DNA of 64,000 bases from Paludibaculum fermentans (GTDB taxonomy: Bacteria > Acidobacteriota > Terriglobia > Bryobacterales > Bryobacteraceae), in assembly GCF_015277775.1 (NCBI RefSeq), contig NZ_CP063849.1:3844001-3908000 (forward strand), given 5' to 3'. Each line of letters begins with the position of its first letter. Position 1 is the first letter of the stretch. Shown here in pieces: positions 8,820-17,111 of this stretch. The translations under genes and the position numbers were made by a program. The notes under the pieces are model-generated. The model made no database searches and was not told the DNA's origin. It saw only the letters and a list, made by a program, of their open reading frames with translations.

Positions 8820-10247
8820 GTGAGGATCGTCCTTTTTGCGCTGCTGCTGCCCCTGGCGGCGGAGGCGGCTACGGTTGGCGGGTTGCGCTTGGGCTCCGCG
8901 GCGAGCGAGTCATCGTGCGCGATCACGCGTCCGGCGGTTCGGTTTACGGCCGATTCAGAGCAGGCGTTCGTGCAGTTTGTGGCGCGCGGAGTGCGGGCGG
9001 GCGACCGGTTGCGGATCGAGTGGGTCACCCCGGGCGGCGCGGTTTCGTCGTCTGTTCCCTATGACACCCTGCCCACCACAGCCAACCTCTGCTTTCTCAG
9101 CGCTTTGCCGATTGGCGGATTCGAGCCGGCGACTCAACCGGGCAACTGGACGGTCCGGGTGGTTTTGAATGACGCCGTGGTGCAGCAGAGTCGTTTTGAG
9201 GTGCAGGGGAGCGCCACCAACCTGGCGGCGCGCGTGGTGCAGGTGACGGACAAGGAACTGGTGATCGACGCGACCGGCGCGACCTCCGACACCTCCATCA
9301 ATATCGCCCGCTATTCGCCTTCCGGCGGGTGGCAGTACATCGCTCCACTGCTGGCCGAACACCAGGAGGGCAACCGGATCACGGCGCCGATTCCGAAGCT
9401 GGAGGCGGCGGAGTACCTGGTGATCCTGCGGAATCCGGATGGCAGCCAGAGTCCGCCCTCGCGGTTTGTGGTTTCGACGGGGGGCGGATATGCGATGCCC
9501 ATCCTGGCGAATGAGCACTGGCGGATCTCCCAGCGGCCGTATGGGTCCTATTCCCATTGGGGCCGGAGCATTCACGCCTATGATATTGCCCCGATCGACG
9601 CGCGGTTTGTGACCGCCATGCGGGGCGGAATCGTCTCGGCCCACGACCTGGGCTTCGGCCAGACTCCGAACCTGCGGATCTTTGGTAACTACATTACGAT
9701 TCAACACGATGACGGCGAGTTCTCACACTACGCGCACCTGAAGACGGGGACGTTCCGGGTACGCAGCGGGCAGCGCGTGGATGCGGGCGAGGTGCTGGCC
9801 GAGGTGGGGACCAGCGGGTATTCCTTCGGACGGCATGTCCATGTTCATGTGACGAAGTCAGCTTCGATCTCCTCCCAGAGCATTCCGTTCCGGTTCGAGG
9901 AGAAGTCCGCTGTTCTCACCAAGGCAATCACTCCGGGCCGGCCGCAGGTGGCCAAGGCGCCCCCAGCGCGCCCGCGCTGGAGCGGAGAGGTGGGGTTCTC
10001 GGAGTGGTGGACGCGGATTCTGGCGGTACCGCGCGGGGCCAAAGCGCTGGAGGTCAAACTGGGCTGGGAAGACCGGGGGGCCGACTTCGATTTGTATGTG
10101 GTGAGCCCGAGCGGCCAGACCTACCGGCCGGAATCGGAGGCGGTACGGATTGAGACTCCGGAACCGGGACCGTGGAGAGTGTCGGTTCAGGCCGTCCGTG
10201 GGGCAGGAAACAGCCTATCTTTTTGGGTGGAACCGTCCACCCGGTAA
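8820..10247 (+). CDS. M23-family (LytM/Peptidase_M23) metallopeptidase
   Basis: 475 aa with a signal peptide (VLFALLLPLAAEA). Residues about 20-225 form two beta-sandwich-like modules. The Zn peptidase domain spans about 228-355. Likely ligands are H246 and D255 (SHWGRSIHAYDIAP, the spaced H...D arrangement seen in the SHxG...YxxDF subgroup) and the HxH of RHVHVHV at 339-343. The C-terminal region (about 390-475) resembles a bacterial pre-peptidase (PPC-like) beta-domain: ADFDLYVVSPSGQTY then GPWRVSVQAV. It would cleave peptidoglycan cross-links or Gly-rich peptides in the periplasm or outside. The start has no strong Shine-Dalgarno, but the signal peptide fixes it approximately. Confidence 0.85.
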   Translation: MRIVLFALLLPLAAEAATVGGLRLGSAASESSCAITRPAVRFTADSEQAFVQFVARGVRAGDRLRIEWVTPGGAVSSSVPYDTLPTTANLCFLSALPIGGFEPATQPGNWTVRVVLNDAVVQQSRFEVQGSATNLAARVVQVTDKELVIDATGATSDTSINIARYSPSGGWQYIAPLLAEHQEGNRITAPIPKLEAAEYLVILRNPDGSQSPPSRFVVSTGGGYAMPILANEHWRISQRPYGSYSHWGRSIHAYDIAPIDARFVTAMRGGIVSAHDLGFGQTPNLRIFGNYITIQHDDGEFSHYAHLKTGTFRVRSGQRVDAGEVLAEVGTSGYSFGRHVHVHVTKSASISSQSIPFRFEEKSAVLTKAITPGRPQVAKAPPARPRWSGEVGFSEWWTRILAVPRGAKALEVKLGWEDRGADFDLYVVSPSGQTYRPESEAVRIETPEPGPWRVSVQAVRGAGNSLSFWVEPSTR

Positions 10248-10392
10248 CCCATTGCCAAAATAGGACTTGTTAGTCCGATATAGCCGTTTTGGGGCTGTCT
10301 GGAGCGCTGCCCCGCGCGGCTTTTCTTACTTCATATCAACGTATTAGCGGCATTCCTGAACGGATTGCCGTATACTGGGGGCAAGGTGACGC

Positions 10393-10842
10393 ATGAAGAC
10401 CTACGCTAAGTTTACTCTTCTCGTGGTTGCGATCGTTGGCACGTTGGCCTGGTTGGCGGCCAGTGGGATTAACGAATCGAAGACCTACTACAAAACGATC
10501 TCCGAATTGAAGCAACTGCCGGGCGGTGAGGCCACGAAGCGGGTCCGCGTTACCGGAGACGTTGTACCGGGTTCGATCAAGCGCGACGGGGAGCGAGTGC
10601 ATTTCCAGATCGTGGAGAAGGGCCAGCCGCAGATCCTGAATGTGGTCTACACGGGCAAAGACCCGCTGCCCGATACGTTCCGCGACAATGCCCAGGCGAT
10701 GGCCGACGGCAAGTTGCAGGCCGATGGCAGTTTCCAGGCCAGTTCCATCGCCGCCAAGTGTCCCTCTAAGTATGAGGCGGCTCCGGGCGGCAAACCGGCC
10801 GCGCAGCCGCTCAACGGCGCGAAGCCGCCGTCGATGTCGTAA
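10393..10842 (+). CDS. ccmE: CcmE haem chaperone, Cys variant
   Basis: 149 aa. It has an N-terminal membrane anchor (FTLLVVAIVGTLAWLAASG) and the OB-fold CcmE domain (KRVRVTGDVVPGSI and HFQIVEKGQPQILNVVYTGKDPLPDTF). In the E. coli protein haem is bound covalently by His in an HxxxY motif. Here the equivalent motif is C123-P-S-K-Y127, the CxxxY variant known from archaea and some deltaproteobacteria. It is the first gene of the cytochrome c maturation operon. The 145-base gap upstream holds a small GGACT/AGTCC hairpin (10263-10276) and a TATACT at 10371-10376 that could be a -10 element, without a clear -35. Confidence 0.9.
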   Translation: MKTYAKFTLLVVAIVGTLAWLAASGINESKTYYKTISELKQLPGGEATKRVRVTGDVVPGSIKRDGERVHFQIVEKGQPQILNVVYTGKDPLPDTFRDNAQAMADGKLQADGSFQASSIAAKCPSKYEAAPGGKPAAQPLNGAKPPSMS

Positions 10843-10869
10843 CACTCCGGTATAAGGGAGCAACACTTC

Positions 10870-12885
10870 ATGGAGACTCTCGGCGCATTCGCCATCCTGC
10901 TGGCCTTCTGTCTCGCCATCTACGCGTTCTCCGCCTCTTTGGTCGGCTCGATCCGCAAAAAGGCATTTCTGGTCGTGAGTGGCGAGCGCGCCGTGTATGC
11001 CGTGTGGGTGCTGATGAGCACGGCGGCCGGCATCCTGGTGTACTCCCTGATGACCAGCGACTTCCGGCTGGCGTATGTCGCCGCGCGGTCGAACCGGGCG
11101 ATGCCGCTGGTGTATAAGTTCGCGGCCTGGTGGGGCGGGCAGGAAGGCTCGCTGCTGCTGTGGTCGTGGCTGCTCTCCACCTTCTCCGTGATGGTGTTGT
11201 GGACGAACCGCCGCAAGTTCCGCGACATGATGCCCTATGTCATCGCGGTGCTGAGTTTCACCCAGATCTTCTTCTGCACCCTGAATGCCTTCATTGAGCC
11301 GCCCTTCCAGGTGCTGGCCGTGGGCAAGGGCGTGCAGGCCGTCGCGGACGGCAACGGACTGAACCCGCTGCTGCAGCATCCGGCGATGGCCATCCACCCG
11401 CCGATGCTGTACCTGGGCTACGTCGGCTTCATTGTTCCCTTCGCTTTTGCGTTCGCCTCGCTGGTGACGAAACAACCGGGTGAGGCGTGGATCGCCACGA
11501 CGCGCCGGTGGTCGCTGATCACCTGGGCGTTCCAATCGACAGGCATCCTGCTGGGCGCCGGCTGGGCGTACGCGGTGCTGGGTTGGGGCGGCTACTGGGG
11601 TTGGGATCCGGTGGAAAACGCTTCGCTGCTGCCCTGGATCACGGCCACGGCCTTCCTGCATTCAGTAATGATGCAGGAGAAGAAGGGCATGATGAAGGTC
11701 TGGAACATGGTGCTGATCTCAGCCACCTTCTTCCTCTGTATCTTCGGCACGTTCCTCACGCGGTCGGGTGTAGTTTCCAGCGTGCACGCCTTCGCACAGA
11801 GTTCGTTGGGCTCCTGGTTCCTGGGCTTCCTGTCCATTGCCGTGGGTGTCACGACGTTCATGATCATCAAGCGGCTGGACTATTTGAAGTCCGAGGCGCA
11901 CCTCGAGAGTGTGTTGAGCCGCGAATCCAGTTTCCTGTTCAACAACCTGATCCTGCTTGCGTCGAGCTTCGCAGTGCTGTGGGGCACGCTGTTCCCGGTG
12001 CTGACCGAGGCTGTGATGGGCGAGAAGATCACGGTGGGCGCGCCGTTCTTCAACAAGGTGAACATTCCGATCGGGCTGTTCCTGCTGTTGCTGACGGGCG
12101 TGGGTCCGCTGATCGCGTGGCGGCGCAGTTCCTTCGACAGCCTCAAGAGGGCATTCCGCTGGCCGACTGTCTTCTTCCTGGTCACCGTACTGGGGCTGGT
12201 AGCGACGGGTGTTCATCACATCTACGCGCTGATCAGCTTCGGGCTGTGCGCCTTCGTCACGGTCACCATCGTGATGGAGTTCTTCAAGGGGTCGCGTGCG
12301 ATCTCCATCAAGAACCAGATGAACCTGCTGCGGGCAATGGTCGAGTTGACTCACCGGAACACGCGCCGCTACGGCGGGTATCTGGTGCACATGGGCATCG
12401 TGATCATGTTCATCGGCTTCACCGGCGCGGCCTTCAATAAGGACACGACGAAGGAAGTGAAGATCGGCGAACACATCCAGCTTGGGAATTACGACCTGCA
12501 GGTGAAGCAGGTGCTGGATGGCGACAATCCGAATTACTCGTGGCAGCGGGCTGTCATTGCCGTTACGAAGCACGGTGAATCGCTGGGCGAGCTGACTCCG
12601 GAGCGGCGGGTGTATGTGTCGAGCCAGCAGCCGACATCGCAGGTATCGATCCGCCGGCGGCTGAACGAAGACCTCTATTTGAATTTCGCGAGCATGAGCC
12701 AGACCGACCCGACGGCGGCGATCATCCAGGTGTACATCTTCCCCCTGGTGAGCTGCATCTGGGTTGGCTTCTACGTGCTGCTCTTTGGCACGCTGATCTG
12801 CCTGGTTCCGAGCAAGGTGAAGTACTCCTACGCTCGTACGGAAGTGGTTGGTGTTTATGCAAAACAAGCTCAACCTACGAAATAA
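10870..12885 (+). CDS. ccmF: CcmF cytochrome c haem lyase subunit
   Basis: 671 aa polytopic membrane protein of normal CcmF length. The WWD haem-handling signature is at residues 239-249 (WGGYWGWDPVE, then NASLLPW). Conserved CcmF segments include KFAAWWGGQEGSLLLWSWLLS, HPAMAIHPPMLYLGYVG and FGTFLTRSGVVSSVHAFA. The C-terminal periplasmic part (KEVKIGEHIQLGNYDL) and the last TM are present. With CcmH it should accept haem from CcmE and attach it to the CxxCH motif of apocytochromes. It starts 27 nt after ccmE and its end overlaps ccmH. Confidence 0.95.
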   Translation: METLGAFAILLAFCLAIYAFSASLVGSIRKKAFLVVSGERAVYAVWVLMSTAAGILVYSLMTSDFRLAYVAARSNRAMPLVYKFAAWWGGQEGSLLLWSWLLSTFSVMVLWTNRRKFRDMMPYVIAVLSFTQIFFCTLNAFIEPPFQVLAVGKGVQAVADGNGLNPLLQHPAMAIHPPMLYLGYVGFIVPFAFAFASLVTKQPGEAWIATTRRWSLITWAFQSTGILLGAGWAYAVLGWGGYWGWDPVENASLLPWITATAFLHSVMMQEKKGMMKVWNMVLISATFFLCIFGTFLTRSGVVSSVHAFAQSSLGSWFLGFLSIAVGVTTFMIIKRLDYLKSEAHLESVLSRESSFLFNNLILLASSFAVLWGTLFPVLTEAVMGEKITVGAPFFNKVNIPIGLFLLLLTGVGPLIAWRRSSFDSLKRAFRWPTVFFLVTVLGLVATGVHHIYALISFGLCAFVTVTIVMEFFKGSRAISIKNQMNLLRAMVELTHRNTRRYGGYLVHMGIVIMFIGFTGAAFNKDTTKEVKIGEHIQLGNYDLQVKQVLDGDNPNYSWQRAVIAVTKHGESLGELTPERRVYVSSQQPTSQVSIRRRLNEDLYLNFASMSQTDPTAAIIQVYIFPLVSCIWVGFYVLLFGTLICLVPSKVKYSYARTEVVGVYAKQAQPTK

Positions 12886-13348
12886 GATCGTTCTTGGGTT
12901 GGCGTTAAGCGCCGCGCTGGTGCAGGGCACGGTACCCCTGACGAACGAGCGCGTGCGGCGGCTGGGCGATCAGATGCAGTGCAAGTGCGGATGCTATGCC
13001 AGCATCACGGGCTGCAACATGATCAACTGCCATTTTTCGGATCCAGTGCGGACCCAGTTGTTGAAGCTGATCGATGAGGGCAAGAGTGACGATGCCATCA
13101 TCGCCGACATGGTCGCGGCCTACGGCAAGGACATCCTGCTGAAACCGCCGGCCGAGGGGTTCTACCTGCTGAGCTGGTTGATGCCCTTCGTATGGATCAG
13201 CGGCGGCCTGGGGGCCATTTATCTCGTTCTGCGCAGTTATCTCAGAAAGCGCCCGGCCGCCGAGGGTCCCGGGCAGATCGTTGTGGAGTCGGCTGACCTG
13301 GCCCGCTATCGCGATCGCATTGACAAGGATCTCTCGGACTTGGAATAA
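12857..13348 (+). CDS. ccmH: CcmH-like cytochrome c maturation thiol protein
   Basis: 163 aa from ATG 12857, overlapping the 3' end of ccmF by 29 nt; an in-frame TTG lies at 12848. It has a signal anchor (IVLGLALSAALVQG), then the CcmH helical domain with a Cys-rich motif, QMQCKCGCYASITGCNMINC, instead of the canonical LRCxxC. A TM segment (LLSWLMPFVWISGGLGAIYLVL) and a short cytoplasmic tail follow. The role is to hold or reduce the CxxCH thiols for CcmF. The CxCxC cluster with two further Cys is unusual and is discussed as a finding. Confidence 0.85.
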   Translation: MQNKLNLRNKIVLGLALSAALVQGTVPLTNERVRRLGDQMQCKCGCYASITGCNMINCHFSDPVRTQLLKLIDEGKSDDAIIADMVAAYGKDILLKPPAEGFYLLSWLMPFVWISGGLGAIYLVLRSYLRKRPAAEGPGQIVVESADLARYRDRIDKDLSDLE

Positions 13349-13363
13349 AGTGGTCCACGGCTC

Positions 13364-13846
13364 ATGATTTTCGCCGCTTCTATCCTGCTAACAGTGGGTG
13401 TTCTCGCTTTCGTATTGTTCGTCCGTCCCCAAGACTTACCCGAACCCGAAGCCGCCTCGCCCATTCAACACCTGGAAGACCGCAAAGCTGTCATCTACGA
13501 CAACCTGCGCGATCTGAACTTTGAATACCGGCTCGGGAAGCTTTCCGAGGCGGATTACGCCAAAACCAAGCTGACCCTGCAGAACGAACTCGCCGGCGTG
13601 CTGGCCGAGATCGACCGTGTGTTGAAGGGTATGAAGCCGGCTGCCGTGGCCGGTAAGCCGGCGAAGGCCGAGGCGGCTGTCCAGGCCGTCAAGGCCGCGG
13701 CGCCCGCGAAGGCGGAACCGGTCAAAACCGAGGAAGCACCACCACCGGCCGAACCTCTGGTCTGCCCGCACTGCGGCGCGCGGTTCGACAAGCCGATGAA
13801 GTTCTGCGGCGAATGCGGCAAATCGATGTCGGGGGCCGCCGAATGA
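13364..13846 (+). CDS. CcmI-like membrane protein with C-terminal zinc ribbon
   Basis: 160 aa. It has an N-terminal TM (IFAASILLTVGVLAFVLFV) and a short helical hairpin (HLEDRKAVIYDNLRDLNFEYRLGKLSEADY) like the cytoplasmic loop of CcmI/CycH. An Ala/Lys/Pro linker (about 90-130) leads to a double-CxxC zinc ribbon (CPHCGARFDKPMKFCGECG). The periplasmic TPR domain of proteobacterial CcmI is missing. Position between ccmH and the rest of the operon supports an apocytochrome-handling or assembly role, but the zinc ribbon is cytoplasmic or topology-dependent and its role is unknown. Its stop overlaps the next start (ATGA). Confidence 0.7.
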   Translation: MIFAASILLTVGVLAFVLFVRPQDLPEPEAASPIQHLEDRKAVIYDNLRDLNFEYRLGKLSEADYAKTKLTLQNELAGVLAEIDRVLKGMKPAAVAGKPAKAEAAVQAVKAAAPAKAEPVKTEEAPPPAEPLVCPHCGARFDKPMKFCGECGKSMSGAAE

Positions 13847-14865
13847 AATCCGTCCTGTTCTTTCTCACTGCTCTTCCGCTGCTGGCCGCCATCGACGGAA
13901 CTGTCGTCAACAAGACGACGGGCCAGCCGCAACCCGGCGTGACCGTCAGTCTCACGAAATTAGGCCAGAACGGCATGGAACCGGCGGGATCCGCCAAGTC
14001 CGGGGCCGATGGGAAGTTCTCGATCGAGGCTCCGGCCGGGTCAGTGCATCTGCTGCAGGCGACGTACCAGGGTGTCGCGTACAACATGCAGTTGCAGCCG
14101 AATGCGCCCACGACGGGCCTGCAGGTGCAGGTGTTCGACGCGCTGCCCAAGCTGAGCGCGATTGACATGTCGCAGCACATGATCCTGGTGGAGTCCGACG
14201 GCAAGGAACTGGTGGTCAACGAGACGGTGATCTTCCAGAACGACAGCCAGACGACGTGGTATGACCCGAAGGCGGGCACGCTGCATTTCACGGCGCCGCC
14301 GGAAGCCGGCAAGGACGTGAAGGCGCGAGTGATTGCGCCGGGCGGAATGCCGGTGGAGCGGGATCCGAAGCCGATGGGCGGCAAGGGCGAGTACGCTGTC
14401 GATTTCCCGGTGAAGCCGGGCGAGACCCGTTTCGACATCAGCTACAAGATGCCGATCAAGGAGCCGATGGTGCTCAGCGGCCGGATCCTGCACGATCCGG
14501 GCCCGGTGCGGCTGATCGTCCCCAAGGGGATCACGGTGGAAGGCGACGGCCTCGCTTCGCTGGGGAATGAACCGCGCAGCGGCGCGGCGATCTTTGACGT
14601 CAAGGGCAATACCTATGCGGTAAAGATCAGCGGCGCGGGGACGTTGCGGTCTTCGGAACCGGAGCCACAGGCCTCGGGCACGGCCCCGGAAGCGACGGCG
14701 CAGGAAGAGGACGGGCCGCGCATCCAGCAGATCATGCCTCCGGGCTATGAGCGCGAATGGAAATGGGCGCTGGGGCTGATTCTGGCCATCCTTGCTTTGA
14801 GCTTCGCGGCGCAGTATATGAAGTCGGCACCGGCCGATTCCTCCGGGGGCAAGCCGAAGGCATGA
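13843..14865 (+). CDS. Membrane protein with carboxypeptidase-regulatory-like domain, in ccm operon
   Basis: 340 aa from ATG 13843, which overlaps the previous stop as ATGA; an earlier in-frame start (13813) would overlap further. It has a signal peptide (SVLFFLTALPLLAA), then a Pro/Gly beta-sandwich of the carboxypeptidase-regulatory type (DGTVVNKTTGQPQPGVTVSL through GKFSIEAPAGSV). A longer beta-rich periplasmic region follows (for example LVVNETVIFQNDSQTTWY). A single C-terminal TM is at about 310-327 (WALGLILAILALSFAAQYM). No Cys or haem motif is visible. It is not a known Ccm component, but it is translationally coupled both up- and downstream (ATGA overlaps), which argues for a role in cytochrome maturation or export. 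Confidence 0.7.
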   Translation: MKSVLFFLTALPLLAAIDGTVVNKTTGQPQPGVTVSLTKLGQNGMEPAGSAKSGADGKFSIEAPAGSVHLLQATYQGVAYNMQLQPNAPTTGLQVQVFDALPKLSAIDMSQHMILVESDGKELVVNETVIFQNDSQTTWYDPKAGTLHFTAPPEAGKDVKARVIAPGGMPVERDPKPMGGKGEYAVDFPVKPGETRFDISYKMPIKEPMVLSGRILHDPGPVRLIVPKGITVEGDGLASLGNEPRSGAAIFDVKGNTYAVKISGAGTLRSSEPEPQASGTAPEATAQEEDGPRIQQIMPPGYEREWKWALGLILAILALSFAAQYMKSAPADSSGGKPKA

Positions 14866-15560
14866 AGGCGCTGGCCGTCGAAGGAGTCTGGAAATTCTAC
14901 GGCGACTACGCGGCCCTTCGTGAAGTCTCGTTCGATATCGAACCCGGGCAGTGCGTAGCCCTGCTGGGCCGCAACGGCGCGGGCAAGACGACTCTCATCC
15001 GGATCCTGGCCGGACTTTCGCGCCCCTCGCGCGGGGTCGTGAAGGTGTTCGACACCGACTTCCAGAACAGGACCACGCGGAACCGCATCGGGATTCTGGG
15101 CCACGGCATCGCCATCTACGACGAACTGTCGGCCTATGAGAACCTGCGGCTGTTCGCTTCGCTCTACGGCCTGGAGAAGCCGGATGCCGCGGCCAATCAC
15201 TGGCTGGAGCGCACGGGCCTCGATCGCGTGAAGGATAGCCTGGTGCGTGAGTTTTCGCGCGGCATGAGGCAGCGGCTGGCGGTGGCGCGCGCGTTCCTGC
15301 ACGACCCGCAGATGCTGCTGCTGGACGAACCGTTCACCGCGCTGGACGATCGCGCGATTGCGCTGCTGCAGAATCTGCTGCGCGATGCGTTGAAGGAAGG
15401 GCGGACAGTGCTGATGTCCACCCACCAGTTGCGCGAGGCGTTGGAACTGGCGACTCACGTGGTGCTGATCAATCGCGGAAAGCTGGCGCACCGCGGGCTG
15501 CGCACGCAGGAGATGCTGGACGATCCGGGCTATCTCTACCGCACGTATGGAGAGGCGTGA
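14862..15560 (+). CDS. ccmA: CcmA haem-exporter ATPase
   Basis: 232 aa ABC ATPase. Walker A is G36-RNGAGKT (36-43), the signature loop is FSRGMRQRL, Walker B is MLLLDEPFTALDD, and the H-loop is STHQLREA. ATG 14862 overlaps the stop of the upstream gene (ATGA). With CcmB and CcmC it forms the CcmABCD complex that releases holo-CcmE using ATP. A longer frame from 14757 is only read-through into the upstream gene. Confidence 0.92.
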   Translation: MKALAVEGVWKFYGDYAALREVSFDIEPGQCVALLGRNGAGKTTLIRILAGLSRPSRGVVKVFDTDFQNRTTRNRIGILGHGIAIYDELSAYENLRLFASLYGLEKPDAAANHWLERTGLDRVKDSLVREFSRGMRQRLAVARAFLHDPQMLLLDEPFTALDDRAIALLQNLLRDALKEGRTVLMSTHQLREALELATHVVLINRGKLAHRGLRTQEMLDDPGYLYRTYGEA

Positions 15561-16240
15561 TGCTGTTCCTGCGCCAGGTCTTCACCATCGCCGCCAAGGA
15601 TCTGCGGAGTGAGCTGCGCACGAAAGAGGCCTTGAACGCCTCGCTGGCTTTCGCACTGGTGATCCTGCTGCTGTTCAGCTTTGCGTTCGATGCGAATCCT
15701 GAGATGATGCGCGAGATCTCGGGGGGCCTGCTGTGGCTGGTCTTTGCTTTCGCCGGCGCGCTGATCCTGAATCGAAGTTTCGCACGGGAACTCGTCAACG
15801 ACTGCCTGGATGCCCTGATCTCCTCGCCCGTACCCGGCGCGGCGCTCTTTCTCGGGAAGGTGCTGGCCAACTACGTGTTGCTGCTGGGCATCGAGGTGGT
15901 CTGCCTGCCCATTTTCGGAGTGTTCTACAACGTGCGCTGGGCGCAGCAGCCGCTGTGGCTGGCGCTGGTTCTGGTTCTGGCCACGTGGGGTGTGTGCGTC
16001 GTGGGCACCATCTTCTCTGCGCTGACGGTAAACCTGCGACTGAGGGAACTGATGTTGCCCATGCTGGTGTATCCGATGCTGATTCCGTGCCTGATGGCGG
16101 CCATGATGCTGACCACTCCGCTGCTGGCCGGCCAGCCGATTCAGGGCGACATGTTTGCCTGGCTGCGTCTGCTGGTCGGCTTCGATATCATCTTTACTTC
16201 GCTGGCGGTTGTGCTCATCGACACCGTCCTGATTGGATAG
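15560..16240 (+). CDS. ccmB: CcmB haem-exporter permease
   Basis: 226 aa with six predicted TM segments, the normal CcmB size. Conserved features include RTKEALNASLAFALVILLLF near the N-terminus, LNRSFARELVNDCLDALISSPV, and the LRELMLPMLVYPMLIPCLMA segment. The start ATG 15560 overlaps the ccmA stop by one base (TGATG); a GTG immediately upstream is also in frame. It is the membrane partner of CcmA. Confidence 0.92.
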   Translation: MLFLRQVFTIAAKDLRSELRTKEALNASLAFALVILLLFSFAFDANPEMMREISGGLLWLVFAFAGALILNRSFARELVNDCLDALISSPVPGAALFLGKVLANYVLLLGIEVVCLPIFGVFYNVRWAQQPLWLALVLVLATWGVCVVGTIFSALTVNLRLRELMLPMLVYPMLIPCLMAAMMLTTPLLAGQPIQGDMFAWLRLLVGFDIIFTSLAVVLIDTVLIG

Positions 16241-16250
16241 CAGGAGAGCC

Positions 16251-16928
16251 ATGAGAGAAAAGACTCTGTACGGCCTGGGGGCACTGGCTATCGCCTTGCT
16301 CACCCACAATATCTGGAAGATGCTGGTCAATCTCCCGGATGAGGCATTTCAAGGGGCGATCTTCCGCATCATCTTCTTCCATGTTCCGGCTGCGTTCACC
16401 TGCTTCACGTGCTTCCTGGTTTCCCTCATTGCGGGAATTTCGTACCTGAAGACGAGGGATTTGAAATGGGATGCGCTGGGTGTCTCGACCACCGAGGTGG
16501 GCCTGGCCTTCGGCGCCGCGAATCTGCTCACCGGCATGATCTGGGCGCGCATCATCTGGGGCATCTGGTGGACCTGGGACTGGCGTCTCACTTCCATGCT
16601 GATCTGCTGGCTGCTGTACGGCGGCTACCTGGTGTTGCGGCGCGCGATCGAGGAGCCCACGGAACGCGCCCGCCTTTCGGCCGTGATGTCCATCCTCAGC
16701 TTCTCCGTCGTCCCGTTCGTCTTCTTCTCCATCAAGTGGTTCCGAACGCAGCATCCGCAACCGGTGCTGTATGGAGACGGAAAGATGGACTCGGGCTACC
16801 GGTCGATGCTGTATGGCAACTGGGTTCCGATTCTGATGGTCGCCTTTGTGCTCGTCGCCGTCCGCATGATGCAGGAGCGGCGCCAGCGCGAGGTGGATGC
16901 GTTGCGCCGGTCGGCGCACGCCTTCTAG
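16251..16928 (+). CDS. ccmC: CcmC haem-handling membrane protein
   Basis: 225 aa from ATG 16251, with AGGAGA 3 nt upstream. It is six-TM, with the WWD signature (WGIWWTWDWRLTSMLI) and flanking His in FFHVPAAFTCF and in the C-terminal half (RTQHPQPVLYG). CcmC loads haem onto CcmE. It is the same haem-handling superfamily as CcmF. The gene is 10 nt after ccmB and is followed by the small ccmD. Confidence 0.92.
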   Translation: MREKTLYGLGALAIALLTHNIWKMLVNLPDEAFQGAIFRIIFFHVPAAFTCFTCFLVSLIAGISYLKTRDLKWDALGVSTTEVGLAFGAANLLTGMIWARIIWGIWWTWDWRLTSMLICWLLYGGYLVLRRAIEEPTERARLSAVMSILSFSVVPFVFFSIKWFRTQHPQPVLYGDGKMDSGYRSMLYGNWVPILMVAFVLVAVRMMQERRQREVDALRRSAHAF

Positions 16929-16942
16929 GAGATTAGCTCACC

Positions 16943-17107
16943 ATGAACGACGCCGCTGCTCGCAATTTTGAATACCTTGCCTACGGGCTCATAACCGCTT
17001 GGCTCGTCCTGGTGGTCTACGTGCTGACTCTCGTCAGCCGCGAAGGCCGAATTCGCCGCCAGATGGAGAGCCTACAGCGAATGCTCGAGGACAAGGAGAA
17101 ACGTTAA
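16943..17107 (+). CDS. ccmD: CcmD-like small membrane protein
   Basis: 54 aa, short and easily missed. ATG 16943 has AGGAG (16927-16931) upstream, beginning within the ccmC stop. The sequence has one TM (GLITAWLVLVVYVLTLVS), preceded by an aromatic-rich NFEYLAYG and followed by a basic cytoplasmic tail (REGRIRRQMESLQRML). Size, topology and position right after ccmC match CcmD, which stabilises CcmABC and helps release holo-CcmE. Identity rests on synteny and topology, since CcmD sequences are poorly conserved. Confidence 0.8.
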   Translation: MNDAAARNFEYLAYGLITAWLVLVVYVLTLVSREGRIRRQMESLQRMLEDKEKR

Positions 17108-17111
17108 CCCA

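Noticed and set aside
8426-9028. Minus-strand 200-aa frame
   Set aside because: No ribosome binding site or recognised motif, and it runs antisense through the start of the M23 gene.
10255-10292. Terminator after the M23 gene
   Set aside because: Outer CCAAAA/TTTTGG and inner GGACT/AGTCC pairings exist but do not form a continuous stem with a U-tract.
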